From the NCBI RefSeq assembly GCF_007992495.1, contig NZ_BKAJ01000134.1:1-41966 (forward strand): a DNA stretch of 41,966 bases. The letters run 5' to 3'. Source of the stretch: Reyranella soli. Its GTDB lineage: Bacteria; Pseudomonadota; Alphaproteobacteria; Reyranellales; Reyranellaceae. Positions 1 through 8,598 of the stretch are shown piece after piece. The translations under genes and the position numbers were made by a program. Within the stretch, counting starts at the first letter, position 1, and every line of letters starts with the position of its first letter. The notes under the pieces are model-generated. The model was not told the DNA's origin. It did not search any database and worked only from the letters and a program-made list of their open reading frames with translations.

Positions 1-10
1 CTCCGAAGAT

Positions 11-604
11 CTAGCGGCTGGCGCGGGCTTCCAGCTCGCGGACCAGCGGCTCGACCTGGCCGCCGTTGCCCTGGATATAGAAGTTGAACTCCGACCGCTT
101 GATCTGGGACATGCTGATGCCGGCCACCTTGAGGTCGGCGATGCGCGCACCGCGGCCGTCGTCGTGCACTTCCCATTCGATGCGCGTGGTCTCGCCGTTG
201 GCCTGGGTGAAGACGGCCTTCACCATCGACACGCCGTTGGGCCGGGCATCGACCTTGTCGATGGTGACGTCGGAGGTCGCAAGCTTGGCCAGCCGATCGC
301 CGTAGGCCCGCGCCTCGGCCGCTTCCAGCGCCACCAGGAAGCGCGCCCGCTGCGGCTCGCTGGCCTGGCTCCAATAGCCGCCCAGCGCCACGCGCGCGAT
401 GTGGGCGAGATCGAAGCTGTTGCGCAGCACCTCGCGGACGGCGGCATCGCGGCTCGGACCGCTCTTGGTCCGGGCGATGTCGGCAAGCTGGCTTGTCACG
501 TTTTTGACGAATTGTCCGGGGTCGCCACTGGCCGCCCCGGCCGGAAACACGAACAACAAGGCCGCCGCTGCGGCAGCCCATAAACCACTGAAAACATTGC
601 GCAT
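11..604 (-). CDS. MlaC/Ttg2D-family periplasmic phospholipid-binding protein
   Basis: The 197-residue product begins with a hydrophobic signal peptide (MRNVFSGLW..., likely cleaved near residue 23, after AGA). The mature part carries the MlaC signature: a DPGQFV helix, an FD..HIAR..LGGYW core, QR..F and AYGDRL. In characterised systems MlaC carries phospholipids between the outer-membrane MlaA complex and the inner-membrane MlaFEDB transporter. I chose the ATG at 604 because AGGTGATC lies just upstream and the signal peptide starts there; the frame is open to 721 but those 39 residues look non-coding. No other mla gene is in the window, so this is either the edge of an operon or an orphan copy. 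Family call is firm; exact lipid cargo is unknown. Confidence 0.85.
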   Translation of the reverse strand: MRNVFSGLWAAAAAALLFVFPAGAASGDPGQFVKNVTSQLADIARTKSGPSRDAAVREVLRNSFDLAHIARVALGGYWSQASEPQRARFLVALEAAEARAYGDRLAKLATSDVTIDKVDARPNGVSMVKAVFTQANGETTRIEWEVHDDGRGARIADLKVAGISMSQIKRSEFNFYIQGNGGQVEPLVRELEARASR

Positions 605-808
605 CAGGATCACCTGCCTTGGTCGCTCAGCACGCGGGATTTCAGCGAAGGGGACCGCCCGGAGCGAAAATCGATAGAGCATCGCCCCGCCGCAAAGGGC
701 GGGGACAAGCGCACCGGGCACGCGCTCATGGCTGGATACGGTCGATGCCTGTCAAACGTCCCCGAAGCAAAGCGACCGTGCGTCGCGGGCCCCTCCCGCC
801 AGTTGCAC

Positions 809-1264
809 TCAATCGCCGAGGTCGCCCCAGCTTGCCGTCCGCTCGATGCGGATGGCGATGACGGGAAGCCCGGCGAGCTGCATGGCGGCGAGCTGCCGGT
901 AGCGGCCCTGCAGCAGCGCCTGCGCCCGGCCATGCTCCGGTCCGTCGGCCAGGATCTCCGCCCGGCCGCGCAGCATCACCCAGGCGAGCCGCCGCCAGTC
1001 CTCGTCGTAATGATCGAAGACAATGGCTGCCTGCGGGTTTTCCAGGATGTTGCCCAGCCGCTTCAATGGCCTGTCGGTCTCGCGCTTGGGCTTGCGGTCG
1101 ATGGTGATGTAGAGCCTGTCGTCCACCAGCCCGAAGCAGACCGGCACGACGTGCGGTGCCGACCGCGCATCCGCGGTCGCCAGATGGCCTATCCGTCGCG
1201 TCTCGATGAACCGACGCTCGCGCGCCGACAGCAGGCTGGCCGAAGCTCTGTTCATCGTCGTCAT
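809..1264 (-). CDS. PPOX-class (pyridoxamine-phosphate-oxidase-fold) flavin/F420-type protein
   Basis: This 151-residue split-barrel protein has the features of the small PPOX-like family: an N-terminal helix (LLSARERRFIETRRIGHLAT), the first strand reading ADARSAPHVVPVCF, the LYITIDRKPKR strand, LKRLGNILENPQAA and a VMLRGRAEIL strand. Relatives bind FMN or F420 and reduce small molecules, but the substrate cannot be read from sequence. Its start codon lies only 18 bp from that of the divergent membrane peptidase, so the promoters of the two genes must overlap the opposite coding sequence or leader. An internal ATG at 1255 is an alternative start. The fold is well supported; the cofactor is inferred. 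Confidence 0.8.
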   Translation of the reverse strand: MTTMNRASASLLSARERRFIETRRIGHLATADARSAPHVVPVCFGLVDDRLYITIDRKPKRETDRPLKRLGNILENPQAAIVFDHYDEDWRRLAWVMLRGRAEILADGPEHGRAQALLQGRYRQLAAMQLAGLPVIAIRIERTASWGDLGD

Positions 1265-1282
1265 GTCTCAGTAGAAGAGTTC

Positions 1283-1975
1283 ATGGATCAACAACTGGCA
1301 AGCACCCTCTACACCGCCTCGACATGGGTGCTGCCCGTGCTGCTGGCGATCACCCTGCACGAGGCGAGCCACGGCTTCGTGGCGCATCTGCGCGGCGACA
1401 ACACGGCGTGGCAACTGGGGCGCGTCAGCTTCAATCCGCTGAAGCATGTCGATCCATTCGGCACTATCCTGTTGCCCGGGCTGCTGCTGTTCCTGCACGC
1501 GCCTTTTCTGTTCGGCTACGCCAAGCCCGTGCCGGTCAATTTCCGGGCGCTGAAGAATCCACGGCGCGACATGGTGCTGGTCGCCGCCGCCGGGCCCGGC
1601 ATCAACATTGCGCTGGCGATCGCGGCGGCGCTGCTGGTCCACCTCGTCGGTTTCCTGCCTGACGGTGCGCGGCAATGGACGGTGCTCAATCTCGAGAACG
1701 CCATCGTCATCAACGTCGTGCTGGCGGTGTTCAACATGATCCCCCTGCCGCCGCTCGACGGCGGCCGCGTCGCCGTCGGCCTGCTGCCCGACGTGCTCGC
1801 GCGGCCGCTGGCGCGGCTGGAAGGCTACGGCATGATGATTGTCATCGGCCTGATCTTCATCCTGCCGCTGATCGGCTCTCAGCTCGGGCAGAACCTGAAT
1901 GTGATCGGCTGGCTGCTGGGCGGACCGGTCGACAGCATCATCGACGCGATCCTGCGACTGACGGGTAACGGTTAG
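1283..1975 (+). CDS. Site-2-protease-like M50 family membrane metallopeptidase
   Basis: This 230-residue integral membrane protein has the zinc motif HEASH at residues 26-30 in the first membrane helix and the distal ligand motif PLDGG with Asp159. Between them are NPLKHVDPFG and GYAKPVPVN, hallmarks of the short site-2 protease (M50B) family without a PDZ domain. Such proteins cleave substrates inside the membrane; the substrate here is unknown. I placed the start at the ATG at 1283, preceded by AGAAGAG; the longer open frame upstream overlaps the divergent PPOX gene and has no family similarity. The last four bases overlap the end of the convergent PAS gene. Confidence 0.88.
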   Translation: MDQQLASTLYTASTWVLPVLLAITLHEASHGFVAHLRGDNTAWQLGRVSFNPLKHVDPFGTILLPGLLLFLHAPFLFGYAKPVPVNFRALKNPRRDMVLVAAAGPGINIALAIAAALLVHLVGFLPDGARQWTVLNLENAIVINVVLAVFNMIPLPPLDGGRVAVGLLPDVLARPLARLEGYGMMIVIGLIFILPLIGSQLGQNLNVIGWLLGGPVDSIIDAILRLTGNG

Positions 1976-2544
1976 GCCGAGGTAGCGAGCTCGGCGGCGG
2001 TCGTCTCGTACTCCTCGCCCATGCGCTGCAGCGCGGCGATGGTCTGAGGATCGTTGATGGTGCGGGCGAGCCGGCGGCAGCGCCGGGCGTGGGCCAGGAA
2101 TTCGTCGCGCCGACGTGCCGCGGTGATGTCGACCAGGAGATTGACGGCCCCGGTGAACTTGCCTGAGGCATCGAACAGCGGCGTCGGATAGGGCTGGAAG
2201 GCCACCCGCCGGCCGTCCGGACGTTCGGCGATGGCCGTCACGCCGCGGATCGAGCGCTGTTCCTTGATCGCCGTGGCCATCGGGCATTGGTCGTGCGGCA
2301 GCGACGCGCCGTCGTTGGTCATGAGCTTCCAGGTGACGCACCAGCGGTCGCTGTTGGCAACCGGCGTGCGACCGGCAAAGTCGATGCACGCGCGATTATA
2401 CCAAGTCACGACGCCATCCCGATCGGTCACATAGAGGGCCGTCGGAAGGTCGTCCAACGAGGCAGGGTTACCGTCGGGACGTCCGTCCAGCGCCTTCAAA
2501 GCGACCTGGACGATGTCCTCCGCATCAAGACCTTGAGGAACCAC
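1972..2544 (-). CDS. Single PAS-domain protein without output domain
   Basis: The 190-residue product holds one PAS fold, about residues 28-145, beginning DDLPTALYVTDRDGVVTWYNRAC and ending in the PAC-like FTGAVNLLVDITA. A helical tail of about 45 residues follows. There is no kinase, GGDEF, helix-turn-helix or receiver domain, so it is a stand-alone sensor or adaptor. A CxxW-like segment (DRWCVTWKLMTNDGASLPHDQCPMA) is typical of the PAS variants found in soil alphaproteobacteria. The start is GTG with AGGAG about 10 bp upstream. It ends against the convergent membrane peptidase with a 4-bp overlap. The ligand and partner are unknown. Confidence 0.75.
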   Translation of the reverse strand: MVPQGLDAEDIVQVALKALDGRPDGNPASLDDLPTALYVTDRDGVVTWYNRACIDFAGRTPVANSDRWCVTWKLMTNDGASLPHDQCPMATAIKEQRSIRGVTAIAERPDGRRVAFQPYPTPLFDASGKFTGAVNLLVDITAARRRDEFLAHARRCRRLARTINDPQTIAALQRMGEEYETTAAELATSA

Positions 2545-2657
2545 GCTGATACCGCTCCTGAGGTCCTACAACGCCTGGATTCCCATAAGGTTTCAGTCGG
2601 ATTTCTGCCGGCGACTTTGTCACAGGTTGCGGCGGCAGGTTTCGCCAGGAGATTGGC

Positions 2658-3479
2658 CTATGACCGGGGACGGCTGTTCCAGAACCGGTAAAGGGCGTTG
2701 GCGTCGCCGTTGAACAAATTGCGATCGCAATAGGCAACGCCGGCCACCGCCCGGGCGTGCGAGCCGTAGGCGACGTCGGTCGCGGTCTGGTTGGCGGCGT
2801 ACTGCCAGAGCTTCCAGCCGCGATCAGCCCACGCCCAGGGGATGTCGGGCTGCTCGCGATAGTCGGCGAGCCAGAGATCGCACTGGGCCAGCAGCGAGCC
2901 GGGCTGTATCGGCTGGCCGAGGCTGAGGCCGCGGCGGCCATATTTCTGGCCGTTGGCCCATTGCGGATGGGTGTAGAGCAGCGGCAGCCGGCCGGTCTGC
3001 TGACGCACGACCTGCACGAAGACCTCGGCCTGGGCCAAGGTCATGGTGTTGCGCGGATTGCCGTCATTGGGCTCGAGGTCGAGGGCGATCAGCGTCGACG
3101 GCCCCGGCCGCGCGACCGAGAGGAAGGACATCGCCTGGTCGGAGCCGGAATACTGCCGCGTGCCGAAGTGATAGGCGCCCCACAGCAGCCCCGCCTGCTC
3201 GGCCTGCGGCCGGCGGATGGCATAGGACTGGTCGACCCAGTCGCCGCCTTCGGTCGCCTTGTGGATGAGGCCCAGGATGCCGCTGCGGCGGATCGCGCCG
3301 AAGTCGCTCACCGCGACGCCATGGCTGATGTCGATGACGGCGTCCAACCCCGTCGGTCCGGTCGGCGGGTGGTCGATGTAGACATCTCCGCCGCGCCTCG
3401 CCACGGGCTGCTGCCCGCCGCAACCCGCCAACGCCAGGCTGGCCAGCCCGCCACCAAACACAACCCTGCGGGAAACCAT
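2658..3479 (-). CDS. GH25-type lysozyme-like lipoprotein
   Basis: This 273-residue protein matches glycoside hydrolase family 25 (Chalaropsis-type lysozymes, N-acetylmuramidases): VIDISHG, the LGLIHKATEG strand, WGAYHF, the acidic pair in ALDLEPN, PLLYTHPQW and a late KLWQYA. The N-terminus has a twin-arginine-like SRRVVFGGG segment followed by a lipobox LAGC with Cys20, so I predict an exported lipoprotein. The ATG at 3479 is chosen because an AAGGGTGGGG ribosome site lies upstream and it starts the signal peptide; the longer frame to 3560 adds 27 unlikely residues. It is divergent from a peptidoglycan-binding protein, which fits a cell-wall role. Confidence 0.85.
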   Translation of the reverse strand: MVSRRVVFGGGLASLALAGCGGQQPVARRGGDVYIDHPPTGPTGLDAVIDISHGVAVSDFGAIRRSGILGLIHKATEGGDWVDQSYAIRRPQAEQAGLLWGAYHFGTRQYSGSDQAMSFLSVARPGPSTLIALDLEPNDGNPRNTMTLAQAEVFVQVVRQQTGRLPLLYTHPQWANGQKYGRRGLSLGQPIQPGSLLAQCDLWLADYREQPDIPWAWADRGWKLWQYAANQTATDVAYGSHARAVAGVAYCDRNLFNGDANALYRFWNSRPRS

Positions 3480-3601
3480 CCCCCACCCTTCATTGAGCAA
3501 CCGCCGAACCATAACACGTCGGCCTGTGGGTTTGGTCTCCGATTGGTCACGCAATGTCACGGCCCCAATAGCGTATCTCCAGCAATCGACGAGGTGTGAT
3601 C

Positions 3602-4390
3602 ATGCTGGGCGACGGCACGATAGGTTCCACGATTGGTTCATGGTGGGGCAAAGTCCGGCCGCAGGCCGCTCGTCGCGACAAATCGCCTCCCGACGACCCC
3701 ATGTTCATCGACGTGATGGCCGACTTCTCGCGCAAGCTCGGCGAGCGTGCGGCGCGCCAATCGGCCGGCGGCCTGGCCGCGGCACAGCAGGAACGGCGCG
3801 AGGCCATGAAGGCGTACGACCGCGCGCGCCGGCGCCAGCAGATATTGACGGCGGGCGTCGCCGTGGGCGCGCTGATCGCCCTCGGCATCGCCTCGCTTGC
3901 CCCGCCCGTCGCGCCACCAGTGGCCGCCCCGCCAGCTGTTGCCGCAGCGCCGGTCGAACCAGCACCGCCCGTCATGGTCGCAGCCGCGCAGCCGACCGTC
4001 CTGCCCGACACCACGCCGGTCGCGCCGGCGCCTGAGCCCGCGCCGTCGAGTGCCTCGGCATCCACCACGCCCGCCGCGCCTGAGCCGTTGCGTGGCGAGG
4101 AGGTGCGAGAAGTCCAGAAGCGCCTGCAAGGCTTCGGCTTCAATCCCGGGCCGGCCGACGGCGTCGCCGGGCGCATGACCGCCAACGCCGTCATGGGCTA
4201 CCAGCAGAGCCGGGGCCAGGCGCAGACCGGCGACATCGACCGCGATCTGCTGGACCAGTTGCGCCTGGACCCAGCGCCTCAGGTCGCACCGCCGCAGCGG
4301 ACGGCTCAACGCACGCGGACACAAGCGGCCGCACGACGTTCCAACCCGCTCGACCAATTCGGACGCTGGATCGACTCGCTGGTGCGCTGA
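3602..4390 (+). CDS. Membrane-anchored protein with C-terminal peptidoglycan-binding domain
   Basis: The product has 262 residues: a charged cytoplasmic N-terminus, one membrane helix at about residues 81-100 (ILTAGVAVGALIALGIASLA), a proline/alanine-rich linker at about 101-163, then a PG_binding_1-type domain at about 165-221 (VREVQKRLQGFGFNPGPADG, then TANAVMGYQ). The architecture tethers the inner membrane to the wall. The ATG at 3602 is preferred over the GTG at 3596 because GAGGT at 3591-3595 is spaced correctly only for the ATG. No catalytic domain is visible. The start faces the GH25 lipoprotein gene across 122 bp, which probably holds both promoters. Confidence 0.78.
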   Translation: MLGDGTIGSTIGSWWGKVRPQAARRDKSPPDDPMFIDVMADFSRKLGERAARQSAGGLAAAQQERREAMKAYDRARRRQQILTAGVAVGALIALGIASLAPPVAPPVAAPPAVAAAPVEPAPPVMVAAAQPTVLPDTTPVAPAPEPAPSSASASTTPAAPEPLRGEEVREVQKRLQGFGFNPGPADGVAGRMTANAVMGYQQSRGQAQTGDIDRDLLDQLRLDPAPQVAPPQRTAQRTRTQAAARRSNPLDQFGRWIDSLVR

Positions 4391-4400
4391 CCGTCACGTC

Positions 4401-4775
4401 TCAGGCGGCCTCTGCGTCCGGCGCTTCAGGTGGCGGCGCCGGACCGTCGCTTTTGAGACCAAGGCGCTGGCGTGCCGAGAACGCCGAGCCACGAGCGGGC
4501 AGCTCGGGCGCGAAAGCAAGCAAGCCGACCGGCTTGTCCATGTCGGCATAGATCGCTTCCATGCCGCCGCGCCGATGATAGGTCTCGTGCCAGAAGCCGG
4601 TACCGAAGTGCAGCAGTCCGTCCGGCTGGTCGGCCCCTGCCCTGTCGATCTGCGGACCGAGGCCGAGCAACGTCATGAGGCCGCGCCAGCCGCGGACGCG
4701 CATCCCGAGATAGATCACCACGAGGTCCGGAAAGCCGGACAGATCCACTGTTCGCCGTTCGACGCGCGCCTTCAT
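4401..4775 (-). CDS. Shortened DUF4188-like protein
   Basis: The 124-residue product resembles the two ends of the DUF4188/monooxygenase-like family: the N-terminal strand LVVIYLGMRVRGW with LLGLGPQI, and the C-terminal block FGTGFWHETY, GGMEAIYADM, PVGLLAFAP and SARQRLG. From my recollection of the family, about 45 central residues (the MRQYWRDF..W segment) are missing between QPDGLL and HFGTGF, so this may be an in-frame deletion form. The ATG at 4775 has GGCAGGG upstream. A longer frame to 4847 would overlap the upstream hydrolase gene. It starts 52 bp after the CocE-like gene, so co-transcription is likely. Function unknown. Confidence 0.65.
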   Translation of the reverse strand: MKARVERRTVDLSGFPDLVVIYLGMRVRGWRGLMTLLGLGPQIDRAGADQPDGLLHFGTGFWHETYHRRGGMEAIYADMDKPVGLLAFAPELPARGSAFSARQRLGLKSDGPAPPPEAPDAEAA

Positions 4776-4827
4776 TCGAGCCCTGCCAGATTGGTCGACT
4801 CCTTTACGGTCGGACGACGCCGTCGGA

Positions 4828-6732
4828 TCAGGTGAGGTCGCGGGCAATCGTACAGTCCCAGTCGCGATGGCAGACCTCGGTAGCGCCTTCGCTGGCGCGC
4901 AACGTTGCCTGCAGCCGGAAGGCTTCGGCCGTGCAGGTGAGGCGCATCGAGGTTTCGATGCGCACCTGCCAGTCGTCGCGCCGCTTGGTCTGGACCTTGC
5001 GCATCTCGGCGACGGCGCTCAGCGGGTCGTCGTCCTTGATGTCGAGGTCGTACTTGCCTTCTCCGCCCTGCTCGAAGCCCAGCGTGTCGGCAGCCGGCGC
5101 GGCCGTTTCCGCCATCGGCAAGAGCGGCAGCGCAGCATCCTCTTGCCGCGGCCACCGCACCGGCAGGTCGAGCGTGCCATCGAGGATCGTCACGGTCGCA
5201 TCGTACGGCGCGGGCCAGATCATCGGCCAGTACGTCGTTGAGAGCGCGAGCCGGATGCGATGGCCGGCCGGAAAGGTCGCGCCACAATCGTTGAGCTTCA
5301 GGCGCACGCGATAGCGCTGACCTGGCACCAGCGGTTCGGGAGCGGCATGGCTGTCGCGATGCGTGAGGTTCAGCACGCCGAAGCTGACGCGCAGCGATTC
5401 ACCCGAGGGGTGCACGTCGCACAGCCGGGCCACGAGATTGGCAACCGGCTTGTCGCAGGCGATGTCGACCGTGACGACCGGCGCGCCCAGGATCTCCAGG
5501 GTCTCGTCGAGCGGTGGCGTCTCGAACAGCGACGAGCGCGAGTCGTCGGGCCGCTGGTCACCCGCCTGATCGTTGCCGCGGCCGAACGGGCACCATTCGC
5601 CGCCCTCGCTGCCCACCGTCTGCGGCGAGCGTACAGCGCGCGATGCAGGCGACGCTCTTGCCGGCTGCAAACCATCGTCGGTCAGGAACAGGCGATGCGG
5701 CTTGCGATCGGGCGGCGGCCAGACGGGCTCACCCACCCAGCGCCCCGGCAACGTCTCGTGATGCGTCGCGGGCTGATGGCTCGCCGTCATCCAGGCGCGC
5801 AGCATGGGCTCGTCCATGACGCCTGTCGGCTTGCCCTTCAGCCAGTGGTCCCACCAGCGCAGCATCTCCTGCAGGAAGCCGATCTGCGGGCCGGGCAGGG
5901 CGAAATGCGGATAGGCATGCGCCCACGGCCCGATCAGTCCCTTGCGCGGCCCGTCGAGATGCTCCAGCAGGCGCGGGACGGCGTTGCTGTAGCCGTCGGT
6001 CCAGCCGCCGACGGCATAGACCGGACATTTGACAGCGCTGAAATCCTCGCACACCGAGCCGTGCCGCCAGTAGGCGTCGCGCCGCTGGTGTTTCAGCCAG
6101 CGCTCGAGGAACAACGGCACGCCCGCCAGGCGCTTCAGCCACATCTCGCGCCAGCGCTCGCCGACCAACAGAGGATCGGGCGGGTGGCACATATCGCCGA
6201 AGATGAAGCCGCCCCAGCCGAGATCGGCCGAGGCGAGCTTGGCGCCGCCCATGTAGTGCACGTCGTCGGCGTAGCGGTCGTCGGTCGAGCACAGCGTGAC
6301 GATGGCCTTGAGCGCCGGCGGCTGCAGGGCCGCGACCTGCAGCGCATTGAAGCCGCCCCATGAGATGCCGAACATGCCGACGGCGCCGCTGCACCACGGC
6401 TGGGCGGCGAGCCAGGCGACGATTTCCAGCCCATCGTCGAGTTCCTGCTGGCTGTATTCGTCGCTCAGCACGCCGTCGGACTCGCCCGAGCCGCGGATAT
6501 CGACGCGCACCGCGGCATAGCCGTGCCCGGCGAGATATGGATGGGTGAGCGCATCGCGCTGATACGTGCCGTCGCGCTTGCGGTAGGGCAGATACTCCAG
6601 CAGCGCGGGCACCGGGTCAGCCTCGGCATCTTCAGGCAGCCAGAGGCGCGCGGCGAGCCGCGTGCCGTCCTTCAGCGGGATCGTCATGTGCTCGATCTCG
6701 CGGATCGCGCGAGGAAAGGACGTGACGATCAA
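4828..6732 (-). CDS. CocE/NonD-family alpha/beta hydrolase
   Basis: The 634-residue product has the CocE/X-Pro dipeptidyl-peptidase layout: an N-terminal alpha/beta hydrolase domain and a C-terminal jelly-roll domain from about residue 410 (DETLEILGAPVVTVDI onward). The nucleophile elbow is GISWGG (Ser124), the acid is probably Asp246 in GGWTDGYSN and the base His272 in GPWAHAYPH. RVDIRGSGESDG is typical of the family. Relatives hydrolyse esters or N-acyl-dipeptides; the substrate here is unknown. The start is a TTG at 6732; the ATG at 6687 is possible but would remove the conserved FPRAIREIEH lead-in. No export signal is evident. A small DUF4188-like gene follows. Confidence 0.85.
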   Translation of the reverse strand: MIVTSFPRAIREIEHMTIPLKDGTRLAARLWLPEDAEADPVPALLEYLPYRKRDGTYQRDALTHPYLAGHGYAAVRVDIRGSGESDGVLSDEYSQQELDDGLEIVAWLAAQPWCSGAVGMFGISWGGFNALQVAALQPPALKAIVTLCSTDDRYADDVHYMGGAKLASADLGWGGFIFGDMCHPPDPLLVGERWREMWLKRLAGVPLFLERWLKHQRRDAYWRHGSVCEDFSAVKCPVYAVGGWTDGYSNAVPRLLEHLDGPRKGLIGPWAHAYPHFALPGPQIGFLQEMLRWWDHWLKGKPTGVMDEPMLRAWMTASHQPATHHETLPGRWVGEPVWPPPDRKPHRLFLTDDGLQPARASPASRAVRSPQTVGSEGGEWCPFGRGNDQAGDQRPDDSRSSLFETPPLDETLEILGAPVVTVDIACDKPVANLVARLCDVHPSGESLRVSFGVLNLTHRDSHAAPEPLVPGQRYRVRLKLNDCGATFPAGHRIRLALSTTYWPMIWPAPYDATVTILDGTLDLPVRWPRQEDAALPLLPMAETAAPAADTLGFEQGGEGKYDLDIKDDDPLSAVAEMRKVQTKRRDDWQVRIETSMRLTCTAEAFRLQATLRASEGATEVCHRDWDCTIARDLT

Positions 6733-6826
6733 GATCGATGCTCAAACGCCATTATAACCACGCCCCAGCATACAAGTTGTCGCGATGGTGGAAACCTTCT
6801 AGTGGTCGGCGGCAAGGGAGCGGGCG

Positions 6827-8251
6827 ATGTCGGCGAGTAGCAAGTTTCTGGCTTTTGCAGTGGTTTTTCTGGTCGCGGTGATCGGCTATCTCGCCGTCGA
6901 CCATCTCAGCCGGACGCCGGCGCCCGCCAGCGCACCGGCACAGCAGGCCGCGTCCCAGCCAGCCAGCCCAACCCCTGCAACGTCGGGCCCTGCCGCTCCG
7001 GCCGCGGCGCCATCCGCACCGACGGCCGGCGAGGGCACCGACGACACGACGGTCCGCCAAGCCTATACCGAATGTGTGTCGGGCCTGTTTCCGACCCGCG
7101 CCGACGCCCAGAGCCGCGCCGCCGCCTGCTCCAAGGCGCTGCAGAGCCGCCAGCTCAAGCCCGACGAGATCGCGCTGGCGCGGTTGAACCGCGGCATCGC
7201 CCGCACCGCGCTCGGCGACAATGTATTGGCCGGCGAGGATTACATCGACGCGGTCCAGCGCTACGACCGGCTGATCGACCCCAGCAATCCCGATTCGCTG
7301 GCGCTCTACCGGCGCGCCGTGGCGCTCGACGGCAGCGGCCAGACCGACAAGGCGCTGGAGGATTACAGCGCGGCGATCAAGGCCGACCCGAAATCGTCGC
7401 TCGCCTTCCTCGGCCGCGGCGTGCTGCTGGCGACGCGCAAGCGCGCCTACGACCGCGCCATCGAGGACTTCGACAAGGTGCTGGTGATCGAGCCCGACAA
7501 TGTCTGGGCGCTGATAAGCCGTGGCGATGCCTTCTCCCAGCTGAGCGACGTCGGCCGCGCCATGGCCGATCTCAACCGCGCCGTGGCGCTGGCGCCCGAC
7601 AATCCCGTCGTGCTGCTGACGCGCGGCCTGGCCGAGGGCCGGCGCGGCAATCTCGACAGCGCAGCGCGCGACTACGAGGCGGCGCTGAAGCTCGACCCGC
7701 GCTACGCCGCCGCCTTGGCCAACCTCGCCGCCATCCGCTCGATGCAGGGCCAATCCGGCGCCGCCGTCGAACTCCTCGACAAGGCGATCGCGATCGACCC
7801 CAGCAATCCGCTCGCCCTCTACAATCGCGGCTATGCCGAGTTTGCGCTGAAGCGGTACGACAAGGCGATCGCCGACTACGGCGCGGCCATCGCCATCGAT
7901 CCCAACATGGGCCTCGCCTACAACAACCGCGCCCTGACCCGCGCCATCGCCGGCAGCGACCTGGTGGCGGCGCTGGCCGACAGCGACCAGGCGCTGAAGC
8001 TGCTGCCGCTCAATCTCGAGGTCCGCGACACGCGCGGCTTCATCTACCTGAAGCTCGGCGACCCGGCGCTGGCCCTGAACGAATACAATGCCGCCCTGAC
8101 GATCGATCCCAATCGCGCCCTGTCGCTCTACGGCCGTGGCCTGGCCCGGATCAGGATGGGCGATGCCGCGGGCGGCAAGGGTGACCAGGACGCCGCACTC
8201 ACCATCAATCCCGAAGTCGCCAACGACTTTGCGATCTACGGCCTGAAGTAA
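6827..8251 (+). CDS. Membrane-anchored TPR-repeat protein
   Basis: This 474-residue protein has an N-terminal membrane helix (about residues 5-26, FLAFAVVFLVAVIGYLAV), an Ala/Pro-rich linker to about residue 65, and then at least eight tetratricopeptide repeats to the end. The repeats show the usual pattern of ALY.RG.A....G..DKA..DY.AAI..DP (for example NPLALYNRGYAEFALKRYDKA). TPR arrays are protein-docking scaffolds. The start ATG follows AAGGGAG at 6814-6820. The long frame on the opposite strand is a codon-bias shadow. Neighbours give no specific partner. Confidence 0.85.
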   Translation: MSASSKFLAFAVVFLVAVIGYLAVDHLSRTPAPASAPAQQAASQPASPTPATSGPAAPAAAPSAPTAGEGTDDTTVRQAYTECVSGLFPTRADAQSRAAACSKALQSRQLKPDEIALARLNRGIARTALGDNVLAGEDYIDAVQRYDRLIDPSNPDSLALYRRAVALDGSGQTDKALEDYSAAIKADPKSSLAFLGRGVLLATRKRAYDRAIEDFDKVLVIEPDNVWALISRGDAFSQLSDVGRAMADLNRAVALAPDNPVVLLTRGLAEGRRGNLDSAARDYEAALKLDPRYAAALANLAAIRSMQGQSGAAVELLDKAIAIDPSNPLALYNRGYAEFALKRYDKAIADYGAAIAIDPNMGLAYNNRALTRAIAGSDLVAALADSDQALKLLPLNLEVRDTRGFIYLKLGDPALALNEYNAALTIDPNRALSLYGRGLARIRMGDAAGGKGDQDAALTINPEVANDFAIYGLK

Positions 8252-8256
8252 CGCCT

Positions 8257-8538
8257 TTAGAGCAACGCCCGGCGGTAGGCGCGGTCGGCCGAGCGATCGG
8301 CGTGGTGGTCGTAGCGGATGACGGCATGATGACCGGGTTGGCGCGCCCGCAACTCCAGGATCTCGGCCCAGGTCTTGCCGGCCAGGGCATAGATCGCCTC
8401 GAGCTGTCGGCGTGCGATGGGATCGCTCGGATTGAGCCTGAGGTCGTGCTCGGCATCGTCGGCCGCGCCACCCATACGGTCGAATTCGCGCTCGAGAAAC
8501 GCCAGCCGCCGCGCGATCACCGACTCGATCTCGTTCAT
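8257..8538 (-). CDS. Small hypothetical protein
   Basis: The 93-residue product starts MNEIESVIARRLAFLEREF and looks largely helical: a charged first helix (about 2-20), a second region around NPSDPIARRQLEAIYALAGKTWAEILELRAR and a basic tail. A GGGGGAATGTC ribosome site precedes the ATG. It sits six bases from the end of the convergent TPR gene. I do not recognise a family; the regular amphipathic pattern and good ribosome site argue for a real gene. Confidence 0.6.
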   Translation of the reverse strand: MNEIESVIARRLAFLEREFDRMGGAADDAEHDLRLNPSDPIARRQLEAIYALAGKTWAEILELRARQPGHHAVIRYDHHADRSADRAYRRALL

Positions 8539-8598
8539 GACATTCCCCCGCTGCGACGCTCCTAAAGTCGCCGCGGTCGCTTTGCAAGCTCATACTCT

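Noticed and set aside
6752..8593. 613-codon open frame antisense to the TPR gene
   Set aside because: Low-complexity Val/Asp/Gln/Arg sequence with no domain; it also runs through the small hypothetical gene in another frame.
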